From: Drosophila miranda
Taxonomy: Eukaryota; Arthropoda; Insecta; Diptera; Drosophilidae
Length of the DNA stretch: 64,000 bases
Assembly (NCBI RefSeq): GCF_003369915.1
Contig: NW_022881603.1
Coordinates: 28,021,522 to 28,085,521 of the forward strand
Reading direction: 5' to 3'
The notes beneath the pieces are model-generated. The model had not been told where the DNA came from and did not search any database. It was given only the letters and a program-made list of their open reading frames with translations. Position 1 is the stretch's first letter; the number at the start of each line of letters is the position of its first letter. A program made the translations under genes and the position numbers. Of the stretch, positions 10,271-21,982 are shown piece after piece.

Positions 10271-11749
10271 ATGGAGAAGGATGAAAAGCTCGCCTTCAGG
10301 AAGGATAGCATGCTCGCCCGATCGCCGGCACCCGAGCCATCTCCAGCAGCAGCGGCGCAGAGTCGGGACCTTGACTCTAGGGAGCCCCCCAAGAGGGTTC
10401 GGGACCCAGCCAGCCCGGGAAGTTCCCAGAGGCAAACGCCGCCCAAGAAGAGCAAGGCCCACCAGGAGGCTACCTGCCTAGAGAACCTCTCGGAGCTGGG
10501 AAAAATCCTTGACGAGGTTCAGACCAGGATGATGGACAAAAATACGCGCCACATCAACATGGCCACCAGAGCACTGTTCGTGCGCATGAAGGAGCTGCAC
10601 TCGAACATCATCGAATCGAGCCAAGAGGCGGCGGCGGGTAGAAGCGCGCTGCAGGAAGGCTCCGACGCCCAAGGCCTGTGCCCGAAATGCTCACAGAGCA
10701 CGCGGAGCGCAGACAAGGAGCAGCAGACAACGACCGTCTGGAGGAAAGATGCCGCAGCGCAAACCGAACCGTGGCGTAGACTTAGCCAGCCATCCGTGGC
10801 CGAAGGTCCAATAGGGGAGCCGGGAACCCCACCTACGCGCCCAAGGCAGCGAAAAGGAGCTATCGCAACCAAGAGGACCCTTAAAAAGGCCCCGTTGCGG
10901 CCACACGGAGACGTGGCGACGACCAGCGCCATGAGGCAGCCCAAGAGCCCCGGAATCCCGGACAGCGAATGGAGCGTGGTGGCCAAGAGGCCGAGAGCAG
11001 CACGCCGCGCTCGCCCAGACGCGGTCATAGTTCAGGCCTCCGGGAAGTCGTACAGCGATGTTCTGGCAATGGTCACCAGACGACACGACAACCAGCTTTC
11101 CGACCTGGGAAGCTGCGTCTCCAAGGTACGCCGCACCATAAACGGCAACCTTCTGCTGGAGATGGCAAAAGACAGCGTGGAGAGTGCTGAGGGCATGAAA
11201 GCCAGCATCGCACGTGTCCTCGGCGATGGAGCGTCTGTGCGCGCAATGACGGAAGACTCGAAGGTGGTCATATTGAAGATACGGGACATCGACTCCCTCG
11301 CGACGGAGCAGGAGATCTGTGCCGCTCTAACTCGCCAATTCAACATTGACGAGGGTCGAGTAAGAGTCCGCAGTCTGCGCCGCGGATACGCGGAGTCCCA
11401 GCTGGCGGTGGTCAGCTTGCCCTTCTCCCTGGGCCAAGCGGTCCTGAAAGGCGGCAAGGTGAGGACCGGCTGGACCATATGTAGGATCCGGGAAAGAGAT
11501 GGACTCCCAAGGTGCTACCGATGCCTGGAACCCGGGCATATCGCACGGAACTGCAAGAGTACAGTGGACAGGAGTGGCTGCTGCATCAAATGCGGGGAGA
11601 AAGGGCACAAAGTTGCCGAATGCAAAAAAGAGCCGGCGTGCTTCATCTGCTCAGCAGCTGGAAAGAAGGAGGTCACGCACCAGGCAGGTACTAAAAACTG
11701 CCCAGCCACGCGAAGCAGGGTCGGCAAAACCAGGACGACATGCAGTTGA
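10271..11749 (+). CDS. R1-clade retrotransposon ORF1 (gag-like), right copy
   Basis: The 492-codon frame is complete and begins MEKDEKLAFRKDSMLA at the ATG at 10,271. Residues 10-60 are Pro/Ser/Arg-rich, and a helical stretch (ENLSELGKILDEVQTRMMDK) follows. The C-terminus has three zinc knuckles at about 11,512-11,700 (CYRCLEPGHIARNC, CIKCGEKGHKVAEC and CFIC with a distant H and C). Such proteins bind element RNA in the ribonucleoprotein particle. The stop TGA (11,747-11,749) overlaps the ORF2 start at 11,740, which suggests coupled translation. This copy keeps the native N-terminus and 5' leader deleted from the left-arm copy. Confidence 0.85.
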   Translation: MEKDEKLAFRKDSMLARSPAPEPSPAAAAQSRDLDSREPPKRVRDPASPGSSQRQTPPKKSKAHQEATCLENLSELGKILDEVQTRMMDKNTRHINMATRALFVRMKELHSNIIESSQEAAAGRSALQEGSDAQGLCPKCSQSTRSADKEQQTTTVWRKDAAAQTEPWRRLSQPSVAEGPIGEPGTPPTRPRQRKGAIATKRTLKKAPLRPHGDVATTSAMRQPKSPGIPDSEWSVVAKRPRAARRARPDAVIVQASGKSYSDVLAMVTRRHDNQLSDLGSCVSKVRRTINGNLLLEMAKDSVESAEGMKASIARVLGDGASVRAMTEDSKVVILKIRDIDSLATEQEICAALTRQFNIDEGRVRVRSLRRGYAESQLAVVSLPFSLGQAVLKGGKVRTGWTICRIRERDGLPRCYRCLEPGHIARNCKSTVDRSGCCIKCGEKGHKVAECKKEPACFICSAAGKKEVTHQAGTKNCPATRSRVGKTRTTCS

Positions 11750-14727
11750 TCCAACTCAACCTGAATCACTGCAGGGCCGCACAGGATCTCCTGACGCAGA
11801 CGCGCGAGCTTGGCGATGTGGCACTCCTCAGCGAACCACATAAGGTGGGCAGCAGCAGCGATTGGGCCACGGACCTTACTGGCAAAGCGGCCCTGTGGCT
11901 CTGTGGCGTCGACGCGCCACAATTGCGCGACACCAAGTCGGCAGACGGGTTCGTCCGAGGGTATGTTGGCGGCATATGGTTCTACAGCTGCTACCTGTCA
12001 CCCAGCCTCTCACTGGAGACTTTCAGCCGCATTATGGACGAGCTGAGCTGAGATCTGCGAGGACGGAACAACGTCGTAGTCGGAGGCGACTTCAACGCCT
12101 GGGCCCTGGAATGGGGGTCCTCCCGTACAAACGCCAGAGGCCGCACGGTGTTGGAGGCTTTTGCCTCTCTGGACGTCGTCCTTCTGAACGAAGGGTCCCA
12201 ACACACTTTCATCAGGGCAGGTGTAGGGTCGATCATCGATTTCACCTATGCCAGCAGCACGCTGGACCGGCACGCCCGATGGAGGATCAGCGACGTATAC
12301 ACTGCCAGCGACCACGAGGCCATACTATGCACCCTGGGCACCCTTGCCCGATCGAGAGGTACCCCGTTCCGGCATGGGAAGGCGTACCGCCAGGACACGC
12401 TGAGGGCCCAAGCCTTCGCAAGCGCCCTTGAGAGCTACTCTGCAAACGATGCAGACGGAGCCAACGATATGGCGACCAAATTGGCGGACGCACTTGAAGG
12501 CGCCTGCGACCAGAGCATGCTACCGAGAGGGACGTTCCGGAAGCACAAGGATCCAGTTTTCTGGTGGAGTGAAGCGATTGCGGTTCTCCGTAGAACCTGC
12601 CACCGGGCCAGAAGGCTGCTCCAGCGAGCCAGAGGCACACCGCGCTTGTCCCGATGCAGCGAGACCTACAAAGCGGCGAGGAAGGATCTGAAGACCGCCA
12701 TAAGGAACAGCAAGAGGGAATGCTTCCTTAAGCTGTGTGATGCCGCCGAATAGGACCCCTGGGGAGGCGCGTACAGGATGGTGGTGAAGAGGCTGAACGC
12801 GGGCAGCAAAGCCCCAACAGATCCAGAGGCACTGGAGGGAATAGTCAGCGCACTGTTTCCTCGAGGACGGCAGATCCCTAGCTCCCTGCGGTTCGAGCAT
12901 AGCCGAGCGACATCAGCGAGGTTACGGAAGCCGAGGTGTTGCAGGCAGGCAGAAACCTGATACCTAGGAAGGCTCCGGGTCCGGATGCGATCGCCAACAG
13001 CGCGCTGAAACTGGCACTTCTTCTACTCCCGAGGGAAGTTGCGGGCCTTTTCAACAAATGCCTCCAGGAGGGGACATTCCCCGAGAGGTGGAAAAGGCAA
13101 CGGCTGCTACTATTAACCAAGCCGGGCAAGCCGCCAGGGGTGGCCTCTTCCTACAGGCCCATCTGCCTTCTGGACTCCATGGGAAAGGTCTTCGAAAGGG
13201 TGATCGGTGCGAGGCTGAGCGCAGCCATCGAAGCAGCAGGCGGTCTCTCCCAGAACCAATACGGGTTCAGGAAAGGGAGGTCGACGCTGGACGCCATCTT
13301 GAGGGTCGTACAAACGGCGGAGGAAGCCATTGTTGGGACTAGGTGGAGAGGCGGAACCAAGGCCTATTGTCTGGTGGTGACACTGGACATAAGGAACGCC
13401 TTCAACTCGGCCGACTGGACCCGGACGCTGGAGGCACTGAGGTCCTTCAACATCCCGGGCTACCTACTGAATATAGCGCGCAGCTATTTCAGCAATAGGG
13501 TGCTGGCAATGGACACGTGTCAGGGCTCTAGGGCATACGAAGTCTCAGCCGGAGTCCCGCAGGGCTCCGTTTTGGGATCTCTGCTCTGGAACGCCATGTA
13601 CGACGGGCTCCTACGGCTCCCGATGCCAGCCAACACTAACCTGGGGGTTTCGCTGACGACGTCGCAATAGTGGCGGTAGCGAAGGAAATTGCCGCAGTGA
13701 AGGAGCTTGCCAACGTCGCCATACAAGCCGTTGAGGCGTGGCTAGCCGCCGCGGGGCTGGAGCTGGCGGCCCAAAAAACGGAGGCGGTCCTGATATCCAG
13801 CCGTAAAGTGGTCGAGACCGCCAGAGTGCAGGTTGGTGGGACCGCGATCCAATCGCAGAGGTCCATCAAGTACCTAGGAGTCCTCATCGACACGCGCCTG
13901 TCCTTCAAAGAGCATCTGGAATACGTCCACACGAAGGCCGGTGGGACCGCGGGAGCGCTATCCAGGATGCTGCTAAACACCAGAGGGCAAAAGCAGGCAA
14001 CGAGGAAACTGCTGACGAGCGTCGTGACGTCGCAGATGCTCTACGCCGCACCGGTGTGGGCAGAAGCCGCGAAGGTGAGGAACTACATGCGAGGAGTGGA
14101 GGCAACGTACAGTCTGTGCGCCATTAGGATCGCGTGCTCGTTCCGGACCATCTCAGACGAAGCTGCGTTAGTCATTGCCGGGCAAGTTCCGCTCAGGGAG
14201 CTGATAAGGGAGAGGAAGGAGATCCATGATGCCATGATGGACAGTGCAGCCGAGGTACGCTCCAAAGCAGAAATAAAGGACCCCGCCAGAAGGGCCAGCA
14301 TGGACAGATGGCAGACTCGATGGGACCACTCACCCAAAGGCCGTTGGACCCACACCCTCATCCCAAGCATAGCATGCTGGGTTGAAAGGAAGCACGGCCA
14401 GGTGGATTTCTACCTTACCCAGGCACTGAGCGGACATGGCTGCTTCCGCGGCTACCTCAAGCGCTTCGGCCACGAGACAGAGGACTGGTGCCCGAGTGTG
14501 GCACAGGCATAGAGGAGGACGCTCTCCACGTCCTCTTCGACTGCCACAGGTTTGACCTCGAGCGTCAGACATTGGAGACAGCAGCAGGGTCTAGGGTCAG
14601 CACCGAGACTCTGGTGGCGCTGATGCTGGCAGACCCGAAGGTGTGGGAAGCGGCCGCGGAGTTCGCCTCTAGCGTGATGCGAACGCTTAGGTCCTTGGAG
14701 AGAAGGAGGAAGGAGCAGACGGAGTAG
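11740..14727 (+). pseudogene. R1-clade retrotransposon ORF2 (endonuclease plus reverse transcriptase), broken
   Basis: The ORF2 domains run in order: apurinic-type endonuclease (11,740-12,440; GDFNAW, SDHEAI), reverse transcriptase (about 12,960-13,800; ICLLDSMGKVFERVI, QYGFRKGRST, GVPQGSVLG, FADDVAI) and a C-terminal Cys-His knuckle (CPECGTG...HVLFDCH). The frame is broken by TGA at 12,049-12,051, TAG at 12,751-12,753, and frameshifts near 12,880-12,930, near 13,640-13,655 (just before FADD) and near 14,490. Both stop codons are sense codons in the left arm. There is no RNase H, as usual in the R1 clade. The copy is not functional as read. Confidence 0.85.
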
Positions 14728-14877
14728 GTATCCACGCCACTGCGAAGCAATGCTTTGCGGCAGTACCGCAGTCCGCGGGGCCCCTAGTCCCAACAGTACT
14801 CTTGCCCGTTAAATTAAGTTAAATATAAATTGTATAGTATATATTATAGAGCAAATAAATAAGTATATAAATATAAA

Positions 14878-15920
14878 ACGAGGGGGAACGTTGTGAGTTG
14901 CTGCGGAAACCGCAACTCTACAGTTATACCCGATACTAAGTCAGTATGGCTCTCCTCCGGCAGACGCCGCTAATATTAAACGACACGACAAGGACTGCGT
15001 GCGAGAGAGACAGAAAATCAGTCTGAGCGTGACGTCGGGTGCTGCGTAGCCAGTGCAAATTGATTTGTTCCTTTTGGCTATAGAAATGATCTGATCTAAT
15101 CCAGATTCAGCAATCTGATATATATGATCATTATCTATGATTCTGCGTTTTTAGTTTTCTCGTATCCTCAATATTGTGGATGCAACATATTTTCGTCCTT
15201 TGTGGGGGCGGAAGGGGGTGGGGCGAAATATTGAGATATACGTTTTATAGTGAGATCTAACAGGAGTGCGGATACCAAATTTAGTTACTCTAGCCTTAAT
15301 AGTCTCTGAGATTTGTGAATATCCCCAGATTTTCATCCTTTGCGGGGGTTGCTCTAGCTTTTATAGTCTCTGAGATCTAGGCGATAATGTTTTACTCTAA
15401 GCAAAGCCGGCTATGCTACGTGTGTGTTAGAGAGAGACAGGGCGAGAAAAAATGAAATTGTTTTCTTGATTCTGGCTATAATAATTATACGATCTGGTTC
15501 AGATTTTGCACTCTAGAAGATATAGTCGTCTTCTACGATTCTGCGTTTTTAGTTTTCTCGTATCGTCGAAATTGTGGATGCCACAGATTTTCGCCCTTTG
15601 TGGGGGCGGAATTGGGCGGGGCAAAGTTTTGAAATATTCTTGTAGCAGTGACATATCAGAGAAGTCTGGATCCAAAACGTCGTTGCTCTCACTCTTATAG
15701 TCTTTGAGCACTAGGCGCTGAAGGGGACGGACAGACGGACAGACGGACGGACGGACAGACGGACAGACAGACATGGCTCAATCGACTCGGCTATTGATGC
15801 TGATCAAGAATATATATACTTTATGGGGTCGGAAACGATTCCTTTTGGACGTTACACACATCCACTTTTACCACAAATCCAATATACCCCAATACTCATT
15901 TTGAGTATCGGGTATAAAAA
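14878..15920. mobile_element. DINE-1/mini-me-type (Helitron-related) repeat, copy 1
   Basis: The repeat starts CGAGGGGGAACGTTGTGAG and ends GAGTATCGGGTATAAAAA. Near the 5' end, TTATACCCGATACT is the reverse complement of AGTATCGGGTATAA at the 3' end, giving subterminal inverted repeats. It contains several internal tandem units of about 160-220 bp that repeat TTTCGTCCTTTGTGGGGGCGGAAG, a GGACAGAC tract (15,728-15,772) and the conserved core TGATCAAGAATATATATAC. These are hallmarks of mini-me/DINE-1 non-autonomous elements. There is no coding capacity. It abuts the 3' end of the R1 element directly. Confidence 0.8.
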
Positions 15921-16929
15921 AACACACAAGCATAGATATAGATATAGATGGAGGGAGTTACGACTATCCACGAGGCACGCATTCGAGAAATTCAATTTTA
16001 ATGAGGCTATTACATAATTTGATCCTTGTTCTGGCCCCGATACTGAATGCATATTAATTAAGCAACGAAATTTGATTTTATACTAAGCTGCAGCCGGCAT
16101 CGGAAGGAGCCACAAACTGCAGGCAAGTCGGGGGATCGAAGGAGCTGCAGTCCTGTCTTCTGTCTCCTGCACTCAAGCTCCTCCTGCCCTTGGGGCAGCA
16201 GACAAAGCAAAGGGCTAACCAAACATAAAACTTTGCCCACAAATTGCTTGCATGACCCCTCCCAAGGCTGGGGCTGGGGCTGCGGCTGCGGCTGCGGCTG
16301 GGGCCAATGAAAATATATCGATTGTTAATGGGAGCTCCAAAGGAGTAGGGCAGCTAGAAATGTCCTGTGGTGGTCTGTGCCCGACTTGGATGTGGTGTTT
16401 GACCGTTCGACGGCTATTTCCATAACAATTTCATGGATGTCTGATGTCTGATGTCTGGTGCCTGTGGCAACTAATTTGACAGGTGAACGATATTAAGCTG
16501 CCACTCCGCTCGCGACGCTCCAATTCAATTAATTTGTGAAAAATAAATAAGCAAAAAGTAGCGCTAAAATGCCAATGTCCAGCATAAATATTTAAAATAC
16601 AATAGTCCGCGTCCGTACTCGCATCCGTGTGTGCTCAGAGCCGTACTCCCGCTCGTACACTGTGCCACAGAGCGCACACACGTCCAGCTGACATCACATT
16701 TAATTAATTTAATAACCGCTTTTACTTTGGACGTTGACATGCAATGACTGCATCTTTCAAGAGGCGATGCAGTTACTGCACCGTCAAGTGGCCCGTGTGA
16801 CACCAGCAGAAGGCTGTTACGCGCGGATCCCAGGCAAAACGCAGCCCTCCTCCCGCCCAACCGACCGAGGGGCGCTGCCGCATGACGCGCGGTGCGTAGC
16901 CGAACCAAACGCGAACATGCAAGAAAGAT
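15921..16929. other. Non-coding stretch with minor simple repeats
   Basis: No gene is seen. The stretch holds a GGCTGC/GGCTGG hexamer tract (16,266-16,305) and a TGTCTGA tandem (about 16,437-16,460). Open frames on both strands have no recognisable domain. Confidence 0.5.
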
Positions 16930-16999
16930 AGCTATTTGACTAACATTCGAGGAAAATTAGTACTAAACTTACTAAGAAACTAAGCATGCAATCAAAATA

Positions 17000-18985
17000 C
17001 AAATACCACTACAGTTACTAATTAATAGAAAGGTGTGTAAGGATTAATAATTTAATAAGAGGAAGAGAATTAGTGGTGGATATAATATGGTAGAGGGAAT
17101 TATAATCCGAGCATAAGACCCTAAACGGTTCCATGCAAGGAATAATTCGATCTACAAAGGGGAGGGAACAACGGTATAAAATTTCTAGTCAGTCTAATAG
17201 GAATCGTGAAGTTTATGCGGCTCAACAGATCAGGGCTGTCTATGTCACCCCTAATCAAGTTGTGCATAAATATCACACCAAGCATTTTTCTACGGTTAAC
17301 TAAGGATGGGAGGTTTACTAATAGTAGTCTACTAGAGTAAGATGGGAGTCTTACACCCGCATCCCAGTTAAGGCCCCGCAGAGCAAAGAATAAAAAGTTT
17401 TTCTGTACTGATTCTATACGGTCCTGGTGTACTTTGTACTGAGGGCACCATACACAGGAGCCGTATTCTTAGATCGGACGAACAAGCGAGGTATAGAGAG
17501 TCTTTGTTATATAGGGGTCGTCAAATTCCTTTGACCACCTCTTTATAAACCCAAGCACGCCCATGGCCTTATTTACCATGGTAGAAATGTGTTCGGAAAA
17601 CTTTAACTTGGGGTCTAACATAACACCCAGATCATCCACCAGGGTAATTCTCTCAAGAGAACCACCAAATATGGTGTAGGGAGCCAACAAAGGGCTAGAA
17701 CGATGAAATGTCATAACTTTGCATTTCGAGGCATTAAGGTGTAACAAGTTTGCACAACACCATGACTGAAAGTTATTGAGATCGGATTGCAAGCGATTGA
17801 AATGAAATGTCCTTGTACTGGACACAGAGTTTAACATCATCCGCATACATAAGTACTCGATAGTATGTTAATACTGAAGGTAAGTCATTAATAAAGAGTG
17901 TGAAGAGTAAGGGGCCTAGATGGCTGCCTTGTGGTACTCCCGAAGAAACCTTTACTGGTAAAGAGAGGGAGTTTTTGAAGAGGACTCTTTGAGACCTAGA
18001 ACAAAGATAGCTAGAAATCCATCTCAGGAGGTTGGGCGGAAACCCTAAAAGGTCAAGTTTATGCGCTAAAAGGGAATGGTTTACAGAGTCGAATGCTTTA
18101 CTAAAGTCGGTGTAAATAACATCCGTCTGTAAGTTACATTGAAAGCCTTTAATAATGAAAGAGGTAAACTCTAACAAGTTCGTGGTGGTTGATCGCCGCC
18201 TTATAAATCCATGCTGAGTTGGAGATATAAGTGACTTGCAGAGATGTTGCAAGTGCGGAGTTAAAACCTTCTCAAACATTTTAGGAATAGCGGATAACTT
18301 TGCTATACCTCTATCATTTTTTGCATCAGACTTGCTACCTTTTTTATGGAGAGGAATTATAAACGATTCCTTCCAGATCGGGGGAAGCAAGAAGAATCAA
18401 TGGACAGGGTGAATAGTTTAAGCAAAGGTCCACACAGAGCCTCGGCGCAGTACCTGAGTACACAACCTGGAACCACGTCTGGACCCGGTGAAAACACCGG
18501 CTTAACTAGTCGAAGATCATGAAGTAGGGAACATTCATTTAACAAGGGACTGAAAATGCCGTTCGACCTCGGTAAACCGTATGGGTACGGATGACCAGAG
18601 TAGCTTTCCTCAGAATAGGTGTTATGGAAGAATTGGGCAAAAAGATCGGCAATTGCCGGATCATTATTTGCCGACGTATTACAAAATGATAGCGAGGATG
18701 GGTGTGCGGACGTTCTACGCTTACTGTTTACGAAGCTGTAAAACTGTTTAGGGTCCTGAGAAAAACGTATCCTGCATCGAGATAGGTAGTTCTTATAGCA
18801 TTGAGCATTAAGAACTGAAAAGTTTGACCGAGCTAATACATAGCGAGAGTGAGAAGTAGGAGAACCCACTTCTTGAAATTTTTTATAAAGTCTTGATTTT
18901 AAGTTTTTTAGACTGGATAACTCTTTGGTAAACCAAGGGGGTTTTCCAGATCTAGTCGGACAAGAAATCGGGACACAAGAATCGA
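17000..18985 (-). pseudogene. CR1-like ORF2, reverse transcriptase and C-terminal part (family A)
   Basis: Two long open pieces (18,869-18,357 and 18,390-17,773) plus 17,846-17,469 carry reverse transcriptase motifs: FIIPLHKKGSKSD, QHGFIRRRSTTTNLLEF, TDFSKAFDSVNH, SGVPQGSHLGPLL and the catalytic YADDVKL. Frame changes occur near 18,380 and 17,820. A TAA at 17,469-17,471 interrupts the conserved SLVRPI..EY motif, after which recognisable C-terminal coding continues to about 17,000 with further stops. It is clearly dead. Confidence 0.8.
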
Positions 18986-20096
18986 ACGAGGTGGAACGTT
19001 GTGAGTTGCTGCGGACACCGCAACTTTACAGTTATACCCGATACTAAGTCAGTATGGCTCTCTCCGGCAGACGCCGCTAATATTGAACGACACGACAAAG
19101 AGTGCGTGCGAGAGAGACAGAAAATCAGTCTGAGCGTGACGTCGGGGGCTGCGTAGCCACTGCAAATTGATTTGTTCCTTTTGGCTATAAAAATGATCTG
19201 ATCTGATCCAGATTCAGCAATCTGATATATATGGTCATTATCTATGATTCTACGTTTTTAGTTTTCTCGAATGTGCAATATTGCAACAGATTTTCGTCTT
19301 TTGTGGGGGCGGAAGAGGGTGGGGCGAAATTCTGAGATATACGTTTTATAGTGAGATCTAACAGAAGTGCGGATACCAAATTTGGTTACTCTAGCCTTAA
19401 AAGTCTCTGAGATTTAGGGGATGCCCCAGATTTTCGTCCTTTGCGTGGTCGGAAGGGGGTGTGGCGAAATTTGGACACGAAACGGTCAAGGTCCGATATC
19501 ACAGGAGTGTGGATACCAAATTTGGTTGCTCTAGCTCTTATAGGTTCTGAGATCCTTGAACTAATATTTTGCAATTGGCAAAACCGACCATGAAACCTGT
19601 GTGTTAGAGAGAGACAGAGCGAGAAAGAATTAAATTGTTTTCTTGATTCTGGCTATAATAATTATACGATCTGGTTCAGATTTTGCACTCTAGAAGATAT
19701 AGTCATCTTCTACGGTTCTGCGCTTTTAGTTTTATACTATCTTTAAAAATGTAGATGCCACAGATTTTCGTCCTTTGTGGGGCGGAAGTGGGCGGGGCGA
19801 AGTTTTAAAATATTTTTGTAGCAGTGACATATCACAGAAGTCTGGATACAAAACATCGTTGCTCTAGCTCTTATAGTCTTTGAGCACTAGGCGCTGAAGG
19901 GGACGGACAGACGGACAGACGGACGGACGGACAGACGGACAGACAGACATGGCTCAATCGACTCGGCTATTGATGCTGATCAAGAATCTATATACTTTAT
20001 GGGGTCGGAAACGATTCCTTCTGGAACTAACACACATCCACTTTTACCACAAATCTAATATACCCCAATACTCATTTTGAGTATCGCGTATAAAAA
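18986..20096. mobile_element. DINE-1/mini-me-type repeat, copy 2
   Basis: Same start (ACGAGGTGGAACGTTGTGAG), internal ~180 bp repeats, GGACAGAC tract (about 19,900-19,950) and GAGTATCGCGTATAAAAA end as copy 1. It is inserted in the CR1-like ORF2 and followed after 19 bases by copy 3 in the same orientation. One base in the 3' subterminal repeat has changed (GGG to GCG). Confidence 0.8.
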
Positions 20097-20115
20097 TGTG
20101 CCAAGAGCATTGTAA

Positions 20116-21186
20116 ACGAGGGGGAACGTTGTGAGTTGCTGGGGACACCGCAACTCTACAGTTATACCCGATACTAAGTCAGTATGGCTCTCCTCCGGCA
20201 GACGCCGCTAATATTAAACGACACGACAAGGAGTGCGTGCGAGAGAGACAGAAAATCAGCCTGAGCGTGACGTCGGGTGCTGCGTAGCCAGTGCAAATTG
20301 ATTTGTTCCTTTTGGCTATAAAAATGATCTGATCTGATCCAGATTCAGCAATCTGATATATATGGTCATTATCTATGATTCTGCGTTTTTAGTTTTCTCG
20401 TATCCTCAATATTGTGGATGCAACAGATTTTCGTCCTTTGTGGGGGCGGAAGGGGGTGGGGCGAAATTTTGAGATATACGTTTTATAGTGAGATCTAACA
20501 GGAGTGCGGATACCAAATTTGGTTACTCTAGCCTTAATAGTCTCTGAGCTTTTAGAATATCCCCAGATTTTCATCCTTTGCGGGGGCGGAAGGGGTGTGG
20601 CGAAATTTTGAAACAAACTCATCTCGGTCCGATATATTAGGAGTGTGGATACCAAATTTGGTTGCTCTAGCTTTTGTAGTCTCTGAGATCTAGACGCTAA
20701 TGTTTTACTCTAAGCAAAGCCGCCTATGCTACGTGTGTGTTAAAGAGAGACAGGGCGAGAAAAAATGAAATTGTTTTCTTGATGCTGGCTATAATAATTA
20801 TACGATCTGGTTCAGATTTTGCATTCTAGAAGATATAGTCGTCTTCTACGATTCTGCGTTTTTAGTTTTCTCGTATCGTCGAAATTGTGGATGCCACAGA
20901 TTTTCGCCCTTTGTGGGGGCGGAAGTGGGCGGGGCAAAGTTTTGAAATATTCTTTTAGCAGTGACATATCACAGAAATCTGGATCCAAAACATCGTTGCT
21001 CTAGCTCTTATAGTCTTTGAGCACTAGGCGCTGAAGGGGACGGACAGACGGACAGACAGACATAGCTCAATCGACTCGGCTATTGATGCTGATCAAGAAT
21101 ATATATACTTTTGGACGTTACACACATCCACTTTTACCACAAATCTAATATACCCCAATACTTATTTTGAGTATCGGGTATAAAAA
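20116..21186. mobile_element. DINE-1/mini-me-type repeat, copy 3
   Basis: A near-complete copy in the same orientation as copy 2, running from ACGAGGGGGAACGTTGTGAG to GAGTATCGGGTATAAAAA, with a shorter GGACAGAC tract (about 21,040-21,062). Endonuclease coding of the CR1-like element resumes at its right edge. Confidence 0.8.
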
Positions 21187-21982
21187 TGTTTGTGCCTTTT
21201 ATGATATCAGTGCACAAGTACAAAGCGGACCAATCAAAATCCCTAATGAGGTTATTAAGCTTCGCAAACTCGGCTTTACGAAAGCAGCGGACACGTTCGG
21301 GCAGCCTACTCGACCGATCCAATACAGTTGGTCCTATATCTAGCGACACCTCGAAAGTAGGGTGGTAGGCGTCTTCAGGTATAGTGAGCGGAAGGGCTCG
21401 GGTTAACAACACTATGGCCGGATCCGATACAAAGCACAGATCAAGCAATCGACCCAAGGAATTTTTCACATGGTTGACTTGAGACAGGGATAGGTCAAGC
21501 AAGCCGTCAACAAAGTCATGTCGTGACATGGGCACTAGGATACTAGACTCGTTTACCGAAGACCAAACAGTTCCTGGCAAGTTGAAGTCACCAAGAACTA
21601 TCATACGATCTTTATCAAATAGCGAGGAAGAAACAGCGGTTAAAGCGGACAAGTGCTGCTCATAAATTGAAATATCCGAAGAAGGTGGGATATACGAGCA
21701 AGTAATGAATATAGCGAAAGCGGGAAGAATCAGTTTTACACACAGGAATTCCAGTTCCTGTTGAACTTGGACTGTGAAGTGTTCCGACGTGAAGTAAGAG
21801 TCCACTGCAATTATAACCCCCCCTGCACGTCGAGACGAACGGTCCTTTCTAAAAGTTGTGTACCGACCTGCCAAAACCTCGGAACTAAGAATGTCCGGCT
21901 TTAACCAGGTTTCAGTAAACACAATAACGTGGGAAGCAAATGCAACACTATCCCGGAAAAGAATGCTGAGCTTACTACGCAA
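21187..21982 (-). pseudogene. CR1-like ORF2, endonuclease part (family A)
   Basis: The apurinic-type endonuclease domain reads MRSKLSILFRDSVAF onward with FTETWLKPDI, the catalytic MIVLGDFNLPG block, GRLLDLCFV and PEDAYHPTF. It aligns in order with the intact copy at 46,346. The coding is cut at 21,187 by the DINE insertion and its reverse transcriptase lies at 18,985. The expected first residues upstream of 21,982 are in another frame or lost. Confidence 0.8.

Larger units (their letters stand above)
5928..12844. repeat. Right arm of the large inverted duplication
   Basis: This is the inverse partner of 1-5,294. It is longer because it retains two blocks absent from the left arm: about 6,565-7,930, and the 5' region of the R1 element at about 10,046-10,310. 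Beyond 12,844 its partner would lie outside the window. Point differences between arms exist, for example C to A at 12,051 creating a stop codon, so the arms are not an exact assembly copy. Confidence 0.95.
10271..14877 (+). mobile_element. R1-clade non-LTR retrotransposon, right copy (nearly full length)
   Basis: The element comprises ORF1, ORF2 and a short 3' tail of AT-rich sequence ending in ATAAATATAAAA next to a DINE-type element. Its 5' boundary is uncertain and lies somewhere between about 9,935 and 10,271. It is not inserted in 28S rDNA, since no rRNA sequence flanks it. Architecture (three-knuckle ORF1, overlapping ORF2, no RNase H) and reverse transcriptase motifs point to the R1 clade broadly (R1/RT1/Waldo-like). 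I cannot name the family. Confidence 0.8.

Noticed and set aside
10271-14727. Considered a true R1 element inserted in 28S rDNA
   Set aside because: No ribosomal sequence flanks either side; only clade-level similarity is supported.
15715-15775. GGACAGAC repeats considered as a CRISPR-like or satellite array
   Set aside because: They are a short simple tract inside each DINE-type copy with no unique spacers, and the host is a eukaryote.
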